Source: Azorinus chamasolen
Lineage: Eukaryota > Mollusca > Bivalvia > Cardiida > Solecurtidae
Direction: 5' to 3'
Length of the DNA stretch: 64,000 bases
NCBI GenBank assembly: GCA_963576725.1
Contig: OY755240.1
Coordinates: 18,873,743 to 18,937,742, forward strand
The notes under the pieces are model-generated. The model had not been told where the DNA came from. It was given only the letters and a program-made list of their open reading frames with translations, and did not search any database. Position 1 is the first letter of the stretch, and each line of letters begins with the position of its first letter. Position numbers and translations under genes: made by a program. This document shows positions 10,471-21,319 of this stretch, one piece after another.

Positions 10471-10491
10471 ATGAATGCCGTGATACTATTG
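10471..10491 (+). CDS. Small secreted protein, copy A, exon 1
   Basis: ATG-AAT-GCC-GTG-ATA-CTA-TTG (MNAVILL), immediately followed by the donor GTAAGT, so intron 1 is phase 0. The same 21-nt exon with the same donor class occurs at 38584 and 58114, preceded in all three by 'caaaacagga' and a purine-rich stretch. Together with exon 2 it encodes a signal peptide: a short start, a hydrophobic leucine run and then 'NVVA'. Intron 1 is 6.5 kb here because a LINE has inserted; it is 385 nt in copy B. The exon is too short to prove on its own. The call rests on three-way conservation of sequence, length and splice sites. Confidence 0.72.
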
Positions 10492-10507
10492 GTAAGTCTC
10501 GTTGTTT

Positions 10508-10716
10508 TTAACCCTTCGCTTGCTATTCACGTCAATATACCTACATTTACCTGTAAATAGTGTAGACCCAGATGAGACAGCTCCTGCAAGAGTACACTCC
10601 ACAGCAGTTATTGCACAGCGAAATACGTGTACACAATGAATATATATGTAATTATACAACAGGGCATGGGCAAAGAAGGAGAAATGCATTTTAAAATTCA
10701 GCAAGAGAAGGGTTAA
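10508..10716. mobile_element. TTAA-flanked MITE, family M1 (copy 3) in copy A intron 1
   Basis: Ends TTAACCCTTCGCTTGCT and AGCAAGAGAAGGGTTAA. The second arm of the central hairpin is partly deleted. It lies 16 bp after the exon 1 donor and is absent from copies B and C. Confidence 0.8.
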
Positions 10717-11614
10717 AATGAGTAATTCTCTTGAATTAGTGAACTTAGTTCACTGCAAACAGTGTAAACCAGACCCACCACCGCGTTTTTGGAATGGCAT
10801 CTGGATAGAGCATGCACTGTTATTTTTACGTAAGATAAGATAAGATAATCTTTATTTATAGTCGGTTTACATCAACAAATAAACATTAGCTTTGAAGCTA
10901 TTGTCCGACATAATCAAGATTATCCAGTAACAATACAAATAAATAACCTATAAAATAGAAACCTGTAATAATAGAAATAGAAACATGTAAAAATAGAAAG
11001 TACTTTAAAAAAATAGCATATCACATATAGTTTCATTGAACAGCAAAATATAATTTATTATGGAAAAATGCACCGAGCCCATCTTATCACAGAAATTTGC
11101 AATGAAAAGTTAGAATGTCATAAGATCTCACAGGACAGTATGACAGTCAAAGGGAAGTAACTCCTACAAGTCCCAAACTTCCTTGACTTAGCAAAAAACT
11201 ACAATAAAAAGATGTTTGTAGACATAGTCCAAAGTACCTACCATCTAGCCCTGTCCTCAGACTCCGACAGAGATATTAGATGCTGAGCATAAGGCCAATC
11301 GGTTAGTATGAAATTTAACAGCTACGTATAATACAATTGTGATAAAAGATCAACCACTCTGGTAGGCATAAAAGACTAATAAAATGACAAATAAACCAAA
11401 CTAGAGAGCCATGATAGCCATAATAAATCCACACCAGACAAACAGAGGAGAGGATTTGTAAATTATCACAATGTTTCTATAGAATAATAGGCCACCACTG
11501 AGGTACATGTAGGCCTAATTCTGCCATAGAGCCATGATCCGTTCAGCTTTTGAAGTGGAAATTTCACATTATGTTTCTATTTAAAACAATCGACTCCTGG
11601 GGGTGACCTCATTG

Positions 11615-11933
11615 TTAACCCTTTTCTCCATGAATATGCATGCGAGAAACAAAAAGTTTTCAAAAATTAAGTAGACTTTTATTTTAAACATTTCCCTCAT
11701 ATAAACGTGTTTTCACGCATTTGCAAACAGAGTAGACCCAGATCAGACGGCTCCTAGAGGATCCGTCTGATCAGGGTCTGCTCTGTTTGCTAATAGAATT
11801 TGATAGATCAGTTTCTTTGCCTTCTAAAATGTCTACAATGTTGCACCTTCCATATTTCTTTGTAACTATTTTGTTAATGAATATTCAGGAGGTATTGAAA
11901 TTTGGAATAAACATAGAACAGGGAAAGGGTTAA
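11615..11933. mobile_element. TTAA-flanked MITE, family M4, nested in LINE 1
   Basis: Bounded by TTAACCCTTTTCTCCAT and GGGAAAGGGTTAA. The centre is 'gagtagacccagatcagacg' against 'gtctgatcagggtctgctc'. M4 is the most frequent and most diverged TTAA family here. Confidence 0.7.
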
Positions 11934-11989
11934 ATCAGCCCATGGACACATGATCATGATCGTAATAATCATATCTATAATGTATCATA

Positions 11990-12110
11990 TATTCAGCAAA
12001 CAAACAAAACAGACCCTGATCAGACGGCTCCTATAGAAATTGAGTGAGCTGGGTCTACTCCGTCTGCAAAGGCATAGAAAGGCGTATTTATGAAGCAAGA
12101 GGTTAAAAAA
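11990..12110. repeat. M4-type MITE fragment
   Basis: Contains the hairpin half 'cagaccctgatcagacggct' and ends with 'aagaggttaa'. The left end is not resolved. Confidence 0.5.
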
Positions 12111-12303
12111 TCTAACTCTACGTCTCTACATTTAATCCACAGGATCTTTGTATCTCAGGCTCCTTTCTCCACAGTATAAGTATACCCCATCGTTAGCTGT
12201 ATACTAAAGATACAGAAGCCACAGGGTCAAGCAAACAGCGCTGCTTGAATATATGTACTCAAAAACTACAAGCTGCTATAATTTTGCTAGAAAAAAAAAC
12301 AAA

Positions 12304-12725
12304 AAAAAAACAGGCCACCCTGGGGTGAGGTCAGCTTTGACCCCAGGGGACCACCTATATATCCCTAGTATAGGACGTGAAACATGATGCATTGTGCCAA
12401 GAATAAAAGTGGACAGCTTTCCAGCTTAAGAGGAGAAGATCTCCAAAGCTTCCAGTACATTTCTCTACCGAAAACCGGCCACCCCTGGGGTTCAGTTTTC
12501 ACCCTAGGGGCACAGTTTACAAACCATTGTAGAGGACCCGAAACATGGTGCTATGTGCCAGAAAAGAATGCTGAGAAAATATCAATTTCAGAGGATTTTC
12601 ACAAAGCTTTCACAAAAAGGCACCCTTGGGACAGGGCCAAATTTGACCCCGGGACAGGAGATGTATAACCTTTACAGAGGGCCCAAAGACGGCGCCATGT
12701 ACCAAAGGTGACAACTAAGAGCCAT
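12304..12725 (-). repeat. ~150-bp tandem repeat in LINE 1 3' region
   Basis: Three diverged units each carry 'ggccaccc(c)tgggg', a 'tttgaccccagg'-type phrase, 'gaggacc(c)gaaacatg' and a 'gc(t)atgtgcca'-type phrase. The same phrases occur in molluscan repeats I have seen before (memory only). Frames over it are not conserved between units. Confidence 0.55.
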
Positions 12726-13153
12726 GTAGATCCAAAGGAGAAGAAAGTCAAAAGTTCAAGAATACTGGCGTCGGACGACACACGGCAACAGACATCAGGT
12801 GATCACAAAAGTTCACATTGAGCACTTTGTGCCCTGGTGAACTTAAATTTACAGGCACGGAAAACTAAGGCAGGAAACATTTGTTCTCCACCAGAGTACT
12901 TTCCTAGCACTGGTTCCATCTCATATCATGCATGGATTAAATCAACGGGTACAGAAAAGTAATACAACTAACAGAAAAGCAACTGCAAGCATTTAGAACT
13001 TATCTAGCACAAGTCTACCTGATCAAGCTCAATTATTTAAATATATATTGCCGTGCAGATCACATTAGATGACTCTAGAATGGTATGCACTGTCTATCAT
13101 CTCAAACAATTATGCTGTACAGAAGTATTAGACCATACAAATATCAGGAAGAA
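12726..13153 (-). other. LINE 1 3' non-coding region
   Basis: Lies between the end of the reverse-transcriptase frame and the tandem repeat. No gene. The RT frame runs out through 'ataaaataaaataaaaataa' at 13201-13225. Confidence 0.4.
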
Positions 13154-13945
13154 TTAAGATTTAAATAGGTCTCTGAAATTTGAGCAGGTGATCAAGTATA
13201 TAAAATAAAATAAAAATAAAATAAAAAATATACTGCTAACAGTATGCAAACACAAAGCCATAGAACATTTGCAATGAGTACCACTCCAGGTCCGGACCAG
13301 CCTCCTGAACTCGCCATACTCTGTAGTGGCTCTTAACTCATTTGGTAAACTGTTCCACACCTGTGTGGCCTCATATCTAAAACTTTTCTTACCATATTTG
13401 ACAGTACTGAATCTTGGTACATCAAGGATATTGCTACATCTGTAAGAATAGTGATTTGAACGTACATATATTAATTCCTGTATGTATACTGGAGAGATAT
13501 TATGAAGAATTTTAAAAACCTCTGTTGCAATCTGTCTTAAACGGTTGACATGAAGAGTTGGCATGCCAGCCTTTTCTAACAATTGCAGATAACTTGAGTT
13601 AAAGTCATTAAAGACAAACCTAAGTGCCCTATATTGCAGTTTCTCTAGTTTTTCAGTATTTGATTTACTGCAGAAATGCCATACAAAACATTTATATATC
13701 AGAAGTTTAGTATCCTGGTCCAGATATTTGTAGAATCTAGCAAGTACATTGACTTGTCTTGCAGCTTTCTTACATACATTTGAGACATGACAATCAAAAT
13801 TTAACAAAGAATCTATTTCAATACCTAGTAATGTTACAATTGATTCACAGATTATATCTGTGTTATTTATATTGAATGACTTGATGCAATCTGATGTTGC
13901 TTTACCTATACATATTGAATGGAACTTGTCTGGGTTAGCCTGCAT
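13154..13945 (-). pseudogene. LINE 1 reverse transcriptase, C-terminal part
   Basis: A 263-codon frame beginning at 'MQANPDKFHSICIG', the block just after the YADD motif in CR1/L2-type reverse transcriptases. It continues through the thumb ('LLGIEIDSLLNFDCHVSNVC', 'LLIYKCFVWHFCSKSNTEKL') to the conserved tail 'YGKKSFRYEATQVWNSLPNE'. It is separated from the upstream RT part by a TGA in place of a tryptophan codon near 13958 and by the damaged catalytic site. It acts, in intact elements, in target-primed reverse transcription at a nicked chromosome; this copy cannot. Confidence 0.85.
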
Positions 13946-14990
13946 GTAGTTTATGTCAAATCAGCTGATTATATTGGAGCTTTCTTTTCCAAGCACTCTC
14001 TTCAGATTTTGAATATCTTTATCCCAATATGTGAGAGTGTTATGTGAGAGAGTTATATATAGTAGTTTTGTCAGTGAAGTGAAAAATATCATTTATGAAG
14101 ATGTTAAAAATTAGCGGCCCAAGAATAGATCCCTGTGGCACGCCTTTTGAAATATCTGACCATTTGCTATGACATTCATCTAGTTTGACACACTGCTTTC
14201 TGCCTGACAAATAATCTTCTAAAAGCAATGCTGCTGATTCTGAAAGACCATATGCTAAAAAATTTTAACAATCAACTTATGCGGAAGGCAATCAAAGGCC
14301 TTAGACAGATCCATTAGTATGGCTGCCACATGTTCATGTCTGTCTAAAGCAGCTTTCCAATCCTCAAGCAGCCTAAGCAAGGTAGTTTGACAGCTATAAG
14401 TAGTTCTAAAAACTGATAAAAACTTGTCAAAAAGTCCATTTTCAAAGTAATATGAGAGTTGGTCCGATATAGATTGTTCAAACACTTTGGATATGGTTGG
14501 GAGAATACTGACAGGACGATAGTTCTTTTTAAGGAAGTGGTCATCTTTCTTATAAACAGGTGTGACCTGGGCTCTTTTGAGAGTGTCTGGGAACATAGAT
14601 TTATCAAAACAAACATTTATTATACGAGTGAGAGGTCCTGCCAGAGATTCTGCACCTCCCCTTACTACCCTTGGTGGTAGATTATCTACTCCAGTTGCTT
14701 TTTTCGGATCAATTGATTTCAACAAATTATCTACATAAGATGTATTTACATGTTTGAAGTCAAAAATACTGTTTTTTTAATGTTCCTTTTTATCGCCAAA
14801 ATACTAGGATGCCGGTCATTTATCTGTACTGAGTTATTTATCCCAATGTTACTTGCACTATTTACATAACAATAATTCAGTGTGTCACACACTTCTTTTT
14901 GATCTGAAACTAAATCTAACTCCCAGAATTTAAGCCAGTTTTACTAGACAAAAATGGTTTGATAGTTTGCCAAAAATGTTTTGAACTTGG
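13946..14990 (-). pseudogene. LINE 1 reverse transcriptase, N-terminal and palm parts
   Basis: Frame 14255-14725 holds the fingers/palm start ('DPKKATGVDNLPPRVV', 'YRPVSILPTISKVFEQ', 'AILMDLSKAFDCLPHKL'). Frame 14040-14228 holds 'SGRKQCVKLDECHSKWSDIS' and 'GVPQGSILGPLIFNIFINDI'. After 'YN' the four codons expected for Tyr-Ala-Asp-Asp are replaced by 10 nt (about 14021-14030), after which 'NTLTYWDKDIQNLKRVL' resumes in a new frame. This removes the catalytic aspartates. 14726-14990 carries broken remnants of the linker ('FWQTIKPFLSSKT'). Confidence 0.85.
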
Positions 14991-14994
14991 ACAA

Positions 14995-15011
14995 CCCCCC
15001 CCCCCCCCCCC
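14995..15011. repeat. C17 homopolymer
   Basis: Seventeen consecutive C on the + strand. On the LINE coding strand it is a poly-G run between the endonuclease-RT linker parts, probably an expansion of glycine codons. Confidence 0.95.
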
Positions 15012-15205
15012 TCACATCTCTCCTTAAAATATACTTTCATAGATTCTCTTTTCAGTTTGACAACAAACTTTCTCTGTTTCCTATATTCTTCCCAATTTTA
15101 GTCAGACCTGTGCCTAAAATATTTATTTCTAAGAGTCTTTTTCTTATAAATAGCCTTCCTTAATTTCCCATTTATAAAAGGAGGAGAGTTTTTCTTGACT
15201 TTTCT

Positions 15206-16060
15206 CTATTTATAAGGGGCTTGTTCATTAACTATTTCCTTAAGTAGAACCTCAGTAGCACAATAAGTATCATCTATATCATCAAAAACATGAGCTACAT
15301 GAAACGGGACATTTTCCAATTCCCTGTTGAAACGATCTGTGTTAAAAAAATTATATGATCTAAAACTAACATATTTCGGTTCTATTTGTTTACACTGTTC
15401 TCTAAGAACTGTGGCGACCAGATTGTGACAATCACTGAGACCAATGTCAAAGTTTGAAGTATTACATAATAGATACTTATTATTTGTAAGAATTACATCA
15501 AGGCATGAGGGATCATAATTTTTCATGTGACATGGTGGACCCTTAACAATATTAACAAGATTAAAAGCATCACAAACATGGTCTAGTGGTTTGCACTTAT
15601 CTGGTTTGCCACAGTCAAAGTTTAAATCAGCAATGGCTATAATATTCTCATATTTCTGAAACATCCTATCTAGTGAAAAAGAAACATCATCTATACATAT
15701 AGAGTCTTTATTAGCTGGTGGCTTATGGAGTGCCAGTATACCCCACTTTCTTTTGTTCATTGTCAGCTCAAAGCACATGGATTCAATAGTGGGACATTCA
15801 AACTCATGTCTTCTCCTACAGGCAAGATCATCCCTTAAGAATACAAGGATTCCTCCGCCATATCTGTTTCTATCTTTCCTTTCCACTTTGTAGCCATGGC
15901 AATTAAAATGTTTTTATTAAAAGAATCATCAGTTTTGTTTCTGCTAAAATAAGTATGTCTACAAGTTTGTCACACAGGACGTCCTGTATTTCTGAGAATT
16001 TACTTTTCAGACTATTAATATTTAAATAAGCTATAATGGGCCTTTTTCTGTTACCTTGAC
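15206..16060 (-). pseudogene. LINE 1 apurinic-type endonuclease domain (EEP family)
   Basis: The start lies at about 16055 ('RPIIAYLNINSLKSKF', then 'LVDILILAETKL' with the catalytic Glu). Frameshifts near 15900-15950 move into the 15206-15886 frame: 'RYGGGILVFLRDDLACRRR', 'IIAIADLNFD' (GDLN-type motif with Ala for Gly), 'PSCLDVILTN' and 'GLSDCHNLV' (the S-D-x-H form used in this clade). In living elements the domain nicks target DNA. Broken here. Confidence 0.8.
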
Positions 16061-16138
16061 GTAAGGTTCTCAGTTGATGTAGATGGTCCTCAGCTTCACT
16101 TGAGACATTACTAGAAGAAAATGAATTGATTGAGACAT

Positions 16139-16699
16139 TTAATAAGGTAGGTCATTTGAGTGGTCTGATGCCGACATAAAACTGCCCATGGAGATATCAC
16201 AGTTATCAGCTGTCAGATGTGCAAAATCTCCTATATCTCCTGTATCTAATGAACATACATGAGGTAAAAGATTACACACGAGTTCAGTTCCTGAGTTTTC
16301 AGATGTAATACACTCCTTTTCAAAGGTAATTGATTCAGCTGGAAAACTGTTTGTTGTTTGCTGAGGAAACTGATCTATGTATGAGATATGTGCATCTTTG
16401 CATACTGTACAAGTAAAAGGTATATGGTTCACGGCTTCTTTGTACCGTTTATAATCAGTGTTGTTCACGTCAGAGCATTTCTTATGAGTCCAAAGATTGC
16501 ATGACTCGCACAACAAAATTCTGTGGTTTCTGTTAACATGACGCTTACAGACGCTGCATTTCAAACACTTAGAAGACGGACCTGGGTTTAGAGCAATGTC
16601 ACCACTCAGCAGTAGTATCAAAACAAGTCTATATTGTCTCGAGTATGTTCCTTTGTTTACCGTTGAGCGCCACTGGCATTTTACCCCACCCGCTCCTGT
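16139..16699 (-). pseudogene. LINE 1 N-terminus: 2A-like motif and PHD-type zinc finger
   Basis: The open frame runs back without an ATG to a stop at 16700-16702. Near the N-terminus a hydrophobic run (LVLILLLSG) leads into DIALNPGP, a match to the 2A consensus D-(V/I)-E-x-N-P-G-P with Ala for Glu. Then follows a C4HC3 PHD-type finger (CLKCSVC...RILLCESCNLWTHKKC...FTCTVC). 2A-like peptides are known at the N-termini of CR1/L2-type LINEs of several invertebrates, where they cause ribosome skipping or act as signal-like sequences. Whether this variant works is unknown. Confidence 0.75.
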
Positions 16700-16961
16700 C
16701 TATTATGCAGTAATGTGTTCAACGTCCATTCTGAGTAAAGTTCGATTGCATAACATGTAACAGAAGTAATGCTGATCTGTGTCTACACTGTTTCAATGCA
16801 TTTCATATTTTGTAGCTAGAGCCGATTACTTTCAGAGGCATACAGCAAACTGATAGATATTTCAACTTTTTGGGCCAACTGTGATTATGATAGAAACATT
16901 TGTTTAATACTGTACAATTTAATACATAAACAACAAATTTAACCACTGTTTTCTTTTGCAG

Positions 16962-17004
16962 ATGTTGCTGCTGACAAACGTTGTTGCAAACACAGAGAAT
17001 GAAG
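16962..17004 (+). CDS. Small secreted protein, copy A, exon 2
   Basis: Acceptor 'tttcttttgcag' is followed by 43 nt encoding MLLLTNVVANTENE plus one base, then donor 'gtcaga' (intron 2, phase 1). Identical length in copies B (38990) and C (58852). With exon 1 this makes a typical signal peptide: hydrophobic core LLMLLLTNVVA, with a likely cleavage after 'VVA' leaving an N-terminus NTENE. The next exon is either exon 3 at 30520 (as in copies B and C) or the EGF exon at 26762, which has the same phase. The 5' intron is inflated to 6.5 kb by LINE 1. Confidence 0.75.
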
Positions 17005-17570
17005 GTCAGACACACAGAATAGATAAACATAAACTGGACATTCAAATTAGAATCAATGTCGATATATTAGACAGGTGGCAGTTTAATAAAGGGTACACAT
17101 CTTGCCTTCGGCATGAATGTTACCGCGTATTAAGCAGCCACCTATGTTAAAATATCTTATTGAATAATTTGTCACTGCCAAGCATTGATGTTCTTTTTCG
17201 TATTTTGTCTCCCTATTCTTGCTAAAATTGTATTCACACCATCAGTTTGGATCCTGATGAGACAAATGTGATGACAGATACTTTTTTCTAAATACATTAA
17301 CGTAACTATATATTATGGGCAAATTTGAATGCATTTGAATTGTTGCCGAGTTAACCTTAAGAAAATAAGTGAAGCAGCAGAAGTACATGGTCTGACTAGA
17401 ATGCACATTCAGAAAAAAGCCCACTGCTCTATGTCTACATATATGAATATGATATTTCAGAAAGATTTTGACAGTTTACTGCTTGACATTTCTCACGCGT
17501 TTAGCGATTCAACTCTCCAGTTTATGAGGATGATCTGGCAAACAATTGAGATCCAGCTCATACGTTCTTG
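17005..17570 (+). other. Copy A intron 2, proximal part
   Basis: 17005-17130 aligns with the starts of intron 2 in copies C (58895) and B (39033, split by a MITE): shared 'tcaatatcgatatgtaagacaggtgg'-type sequence. No further gene. Confidence 0.5.
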
Positions 17571-17743
17571 GTCCATGCTTATAAAACTTTAGTTGAGTCT
17601 GAGTTCGTTCTCAAGTTTTTGATTAGTCAGATTTGAGCCTTTGGCTCAAATCTGGCCAATCAAAAGCTTGAGAACTCAAACCTGACCAATCAAAAGCTTG
17701 AGAATGAACTCAAACACAACTAAAAAGCTTTATAAACATGGAC
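17571..17743. mobile_element. Long-palindrome MITE, family M5 (copy 2)
   Basis: Left end 'gtccatgcttataaaact', right end 'agctttataaacatggac'. The second arm has 'aagcttgagaa' duplicated. Confidence 0.8.
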
Positions 17744-17822
17744 CCTGGGCAGTTTCAGCACTGTTTGCTGAACCACTGGCCGACGATTGTTATATCCGTT
17801 CACGTTTGCTTACTGCGTTCAC

Positions 17823-18072
17823 TTAACCCTTCGCTTGCTATTCACGTCACTATACCTACCTGTAAATAGTGAAGACCCAGATGAGACAGCTCCTGCAGGA
17901 GCTGTCTCATCATGGTCTGTACTATTTACAAGTTGATGGTGCAACCAGTGCACTCCATAGCAGTCATTGCACAGCGAAATACGTGTACACAGTGAAGATA
18001 TATGTAATTATACAACAGAGCATGGGTAAAGAAGGTGAAATGTATTTTAAAATTCAGCACGAGAAAGGTTAA
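17823..18072. mobile_element. TTAA-flanked MITE, family M1 (copy 4)
   Basis: Exactly 250 bp, as in the 460-709 copy but in the opposite orientation. The central hairpin 'gagacagctcctgcaggagc' is intact. Confidence 0.85.
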
Positions 18073-18582
18073 CATGTTTAATAGCGTAGAAAATGTGCAA
18101 AATACATACATTAAGCTAAACTCCTAATGAGTACAGACTGTATGAGGACTATCCAATCTAACAATTTAACAGTATTACTAACAAGGGACGATTTTATTTC
18201 ATATGCGAACAGAGCAGATCCTGATTAGACGGCTCCGGATCTGGGTCTACCCTGTTTGTGACGGCGTGAAAAGGCATATCATCTGTATCCAACCTGTTTG
18301 CAAAGCAGTCAGGTCGCGAGTAGTGGAATTAGATTTAGAAACGAGAATTCCGTTTAGAGCATCTCAGCAGTGCCATTGCTTGTTCTGATCTGATCTAGAG
18401 TGAGCGATATTTTTCTGATCTCGAATCAGTGGTATCAATGCCTCGTGACTCCAGCGTGACGTAGCGCTTGCATATATATTGTGATATTCACGGGCATATT
18501 CACTATTGAATAACATTTACACGACCTAACTGTGTCCATACGCGGTGTCAAAACGAACAAACTGGCGTACGGTGACCTATAT
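18073..18582. repeat. Spacer with M4-type hairpin half
   Basis: 18210-18265 carries 'gagcagatcctgattagacg' and 'ctccggatctgggtctaccc', a relic of the shared MITE hairpin core. Otherwise nothing is seen. Confidence 0.45.
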
Positions 18583-18850
18583 ATTGGCAAGAAGGAGTGA
18601 CCTGTCGTTTTTATTTATAGATGACCCATAGATTGGGATAATACCACTATTGTATTAGGTGGGCTCAGCATTGCACTATTTGATTTAATCACTACAATGT
18701 ATAGGCAATCGGACTTCGGGTCTAACTAAGTGCACGAGCTTCACGAGAAATTGGCTCGTCAATTTAAGCAAAACCCTTTTGTATAGAATGGAATAGTTTG
18801 GAAAAAACAAATCTATAAACAAAACCGACAGGTCACTCCTGCTTGCTAAT
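18583..18850. mobile_element. MITE family P (copy 1)
   Basis: Terminal inverted repeats of about 35 bp: 'gcaagaaggagtgacctgtc' at the left against 'gacaggtcactcctgcttgc' at the right. The interior is shared, reversed, with 21065-21319. Confidence 0.8.
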
Positions 18851-19502
18851 ATCTGTCAACGATTGAGTCGCAATAGATGCGACTTAATTTTGGTAAAATA
18901 ATGCAAATCATAATCGCTGTCCACTAAATATCTACACAATATATGCCAAAAAAGATCCACCAGACACTCTGGCCCAAACCATTCATTCTACATTGCCGCC
19001 ACAACTTTACAATTTCCTTCACCGCATGACCGTCCGTTTAAAAGAAATCCTGTAGGAATCGACAAATTATCATCTACGTTGAAACGTATGGTCCACGAAA
19101 CAGGTCTCATGTCCAATAACGTCCCGGAAAATCAGATCATGCAGATGTCTGCTCATAAAAGATGTAAATACTCGTATTACACAATTGCAAATACAGTTGG
19201 ACCTTTGTTTTTTGGGCTGCGAAAGTAGCCACACCTTATAGAGGTTTGAGTAAAAGACCATGATTTACTGCGTTCCTATGTTTCTATAAAAGCCAATCTT
19301 TTTAATAACCATGGTTTACTGTGAGACTAGTTTTTATTTATATATTTTTATTTATTTTATTTATTTTGATTCATATATTTTTTTCAGCGGGGGCACATAT
19401 TTTTATTGGAGTTATTTCTTTCTTTTCTGCCATGACCCAATTTCAGTGAATGCTAGTGAAATATGTATAACCGATTAAAATCACATCCGTCAGCATGTTT
19501 AA

Positions 19503-19566
19503 GGGTTATAGCGATGGATTAGGAAACGTGAGTCGTGGGTTCGATCCTTGGTGGAAGCCCAATTTT
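19503..19566 (+). ncRNA. tRNA-like Pol III box pair with T-run
   Basis: 'tatagcgatggattagg' resembles an A box and GGTTCGATCC (about 19540-19549) a B box; a T9 run follows at 19562. Spacing is shorter than in a tRNA. Probably the head of a degenerate SINE. Confidence 0.4.
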
Positions 19567-20239
19567 TTTTTCTCACTTTTTCTAGCACCCTTAGTTTACG
19601 TGCCTTTGCTTAAAACCATTTTGTGCATAAAAATGTAAGTCATTTGTTTGCATTTTGGCTTTGGTAAAGTTATTTAGTTTAGACATTTTATTACTCGTGG
19701 TTTTGTTGACCGTTTTGCATATTTCACCATTGTGCATGCAATCTTAAATGTATATCTTATTGTATAATACTACTAACCTGTTCTTAATTTGGGTACGATA
19801 TAAGTGAAAAAGTTAATGGGTCGACCTATTCGGATAATTTCATGTAGACTGTTAGTTTGGGAGTTTTTATGCCGATTTAGCAGTACATGTAGTTATGTGA
19901 AGTATTTGATGGAATTAGTGGTGAATTTCGTATGATGCTAGAAGCTTTGTGATTTATCATACATTAATTTTACATGTAAACATCACTTAATGTGATAATG
20001 GTTTCTACGTCAGTGTGTTTCGGTAAATGAATAATATTGATCTGTGACGTAATACTGTGGATTATTGGTGTCATACACGGATATTATGCATCATGGCTCA
20101 TTAAAACATTACCCCGTTTCTGCTATTAATTTATACATTACAGTAATGTTTTCCCCAATGTATGTATTAATTAAAAGTACTAACCAATAGTGCTGCCTCA
20201 TTTTCTTCTATCCTGCTTAAAGACATGTTACGCAGCCAT
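19567..20239. other. No gene seen
   Basis: AT-rich sequence downstream of the tRNA-like unit. No coding frame or repeat boundary is supported. Confidence 0.35.
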
Positions 20240-20770
20240 TTTACGCTTGCGTAAAACCTCGCCTGTCTCTCTATGTGCAAAATTTCAAAGTGACCCCATT
20301 TTATGAAAACATTTTATTGAAATCAAGAACTGAAAAAATTAGATATAAATTGAAAATGAAGTAACTTTAGACATGGAACAAGTTTTTTAACAAACAATGA
20401 AATTGCTGATCATACACCGACTTAATCTGGAATTGAACTGCATGTTGTGGTTCGTTTGACGGCATAAAGGGTAAAGACATAATCACTAGCGTATGTATGT
20501 GTATATTATACATGCAGGACTTAAAAATAGGTGGTTCCCTAACGCATGTCGACATAAGGTTCGCGACGAAAGCTGATATCGGACTGAGGTACAGTATCCT
20601 TAAAGACACAGAATTAGACCTCGTCATATGGTCTCTTAAAACATGTTATTGTCCTCATTGTGAGTTTATTGTTTGCAATTAGTTCGGTAGGTTTAAGGCG
20701 AATTAGAGAAGAGACTATTCTAAAGAGTGGTCATAACATAGGGGTTGAGAGAGAAGTGATGATGTTAGTA
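20240..20770. repeat. Dispersed repeat R6 with foldback F
   Basis: Diverged copy of 60600-61070: shared 'aaatttcaaagtg', 'cattttattgaaat', 'attgctgatcaca' and 'atggtctcttaaaac'. It ends with half of foldback F ('actattctaaagagtggtca'). Similarity without a shared frame argues against coding. Confidence 0.6.
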
Positions 20771-21064
20771 ATTGTTTACGAAACATTATCTGTAGCTCTT
20801 GGCAGACTACGAGTTAAGAGTTACACCATATTGGGCAACAACAATGTGCATATTTCATGCGTTTTCTTTTTGACTGAATTTACACGAATTTTTAATTATA
20901 TATTACATGAGTGGTATGTTTTGCATAATATTTATCTAGATATTTCTCTATAATGGTTGGAAAATAACATATCTATACTTGACAGGTAGTTATGAAAAAC
21001 GGACGGCAATCTTTGTATTTGGGATACATACATGCCTATCTTTTATTCAACATTAAACGTACGT

Positions 21065-21319
21065 ATTAGCAAGTACAAGTGACCTGTCGTTTTTATATAT
21101 AGATTTGTTTTTTTCCAAACTATTCCATTCTATACAAAAGAGGTTTGCTTAAATTGACGAGCCAATTTCAGTTAGTTAGACCCGAAGTTCGATTGCCTAT
21201 ACATTATGGTGATTAAATCAAATAGTGCAATGCTGAGCCCACCTAATACAATAGTGGTATTATCCCAATATACGGGTAATCTATAAATAAAAACGACAGG
21301 TCACTCCTTCTTGCTAATA
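21065..21319. mobile_element. MITE family P (copy 2, inverted)
   Basis: 'agcaagtacaagtgacctgt' at the left and 'acaggtcactccttcttgct' at the right. Opposite orientation to 18583-18850, so the two flank a 2.2-kb interval. Confidence 0.8.

Larger units (their letters stand above)
10838..16700 (-). mobile_element. LINE 1: CR1/L2-like non-LTR retrotransposon, degraded, in copy A intron 1
   Basis: The minus strand encodes, in order, a 2A-like motif and PHD-type finger (16139-16699), an apurinic-type endonuclease (15206-16060) and a reverse transcriptase (13154-14990), all one open frame originally. The 3' end is marked by AATAAA-like sequence and a short TTATC repeat (read as 'taagataagataag' at 10838-10856), typical of CR1/L2 relatives. 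Copy C intron 1 is continuous across both junctions ('cttatttttacttattc...gtaataatgtgtaca'), which places the insertion between about 10838 and 16700. Frameshifts, stops and a destroyed catalytic motif make it inactive. Later elements are nested in its long 3' region (11615-11933, 11990-12110). Confidence 0.75.
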
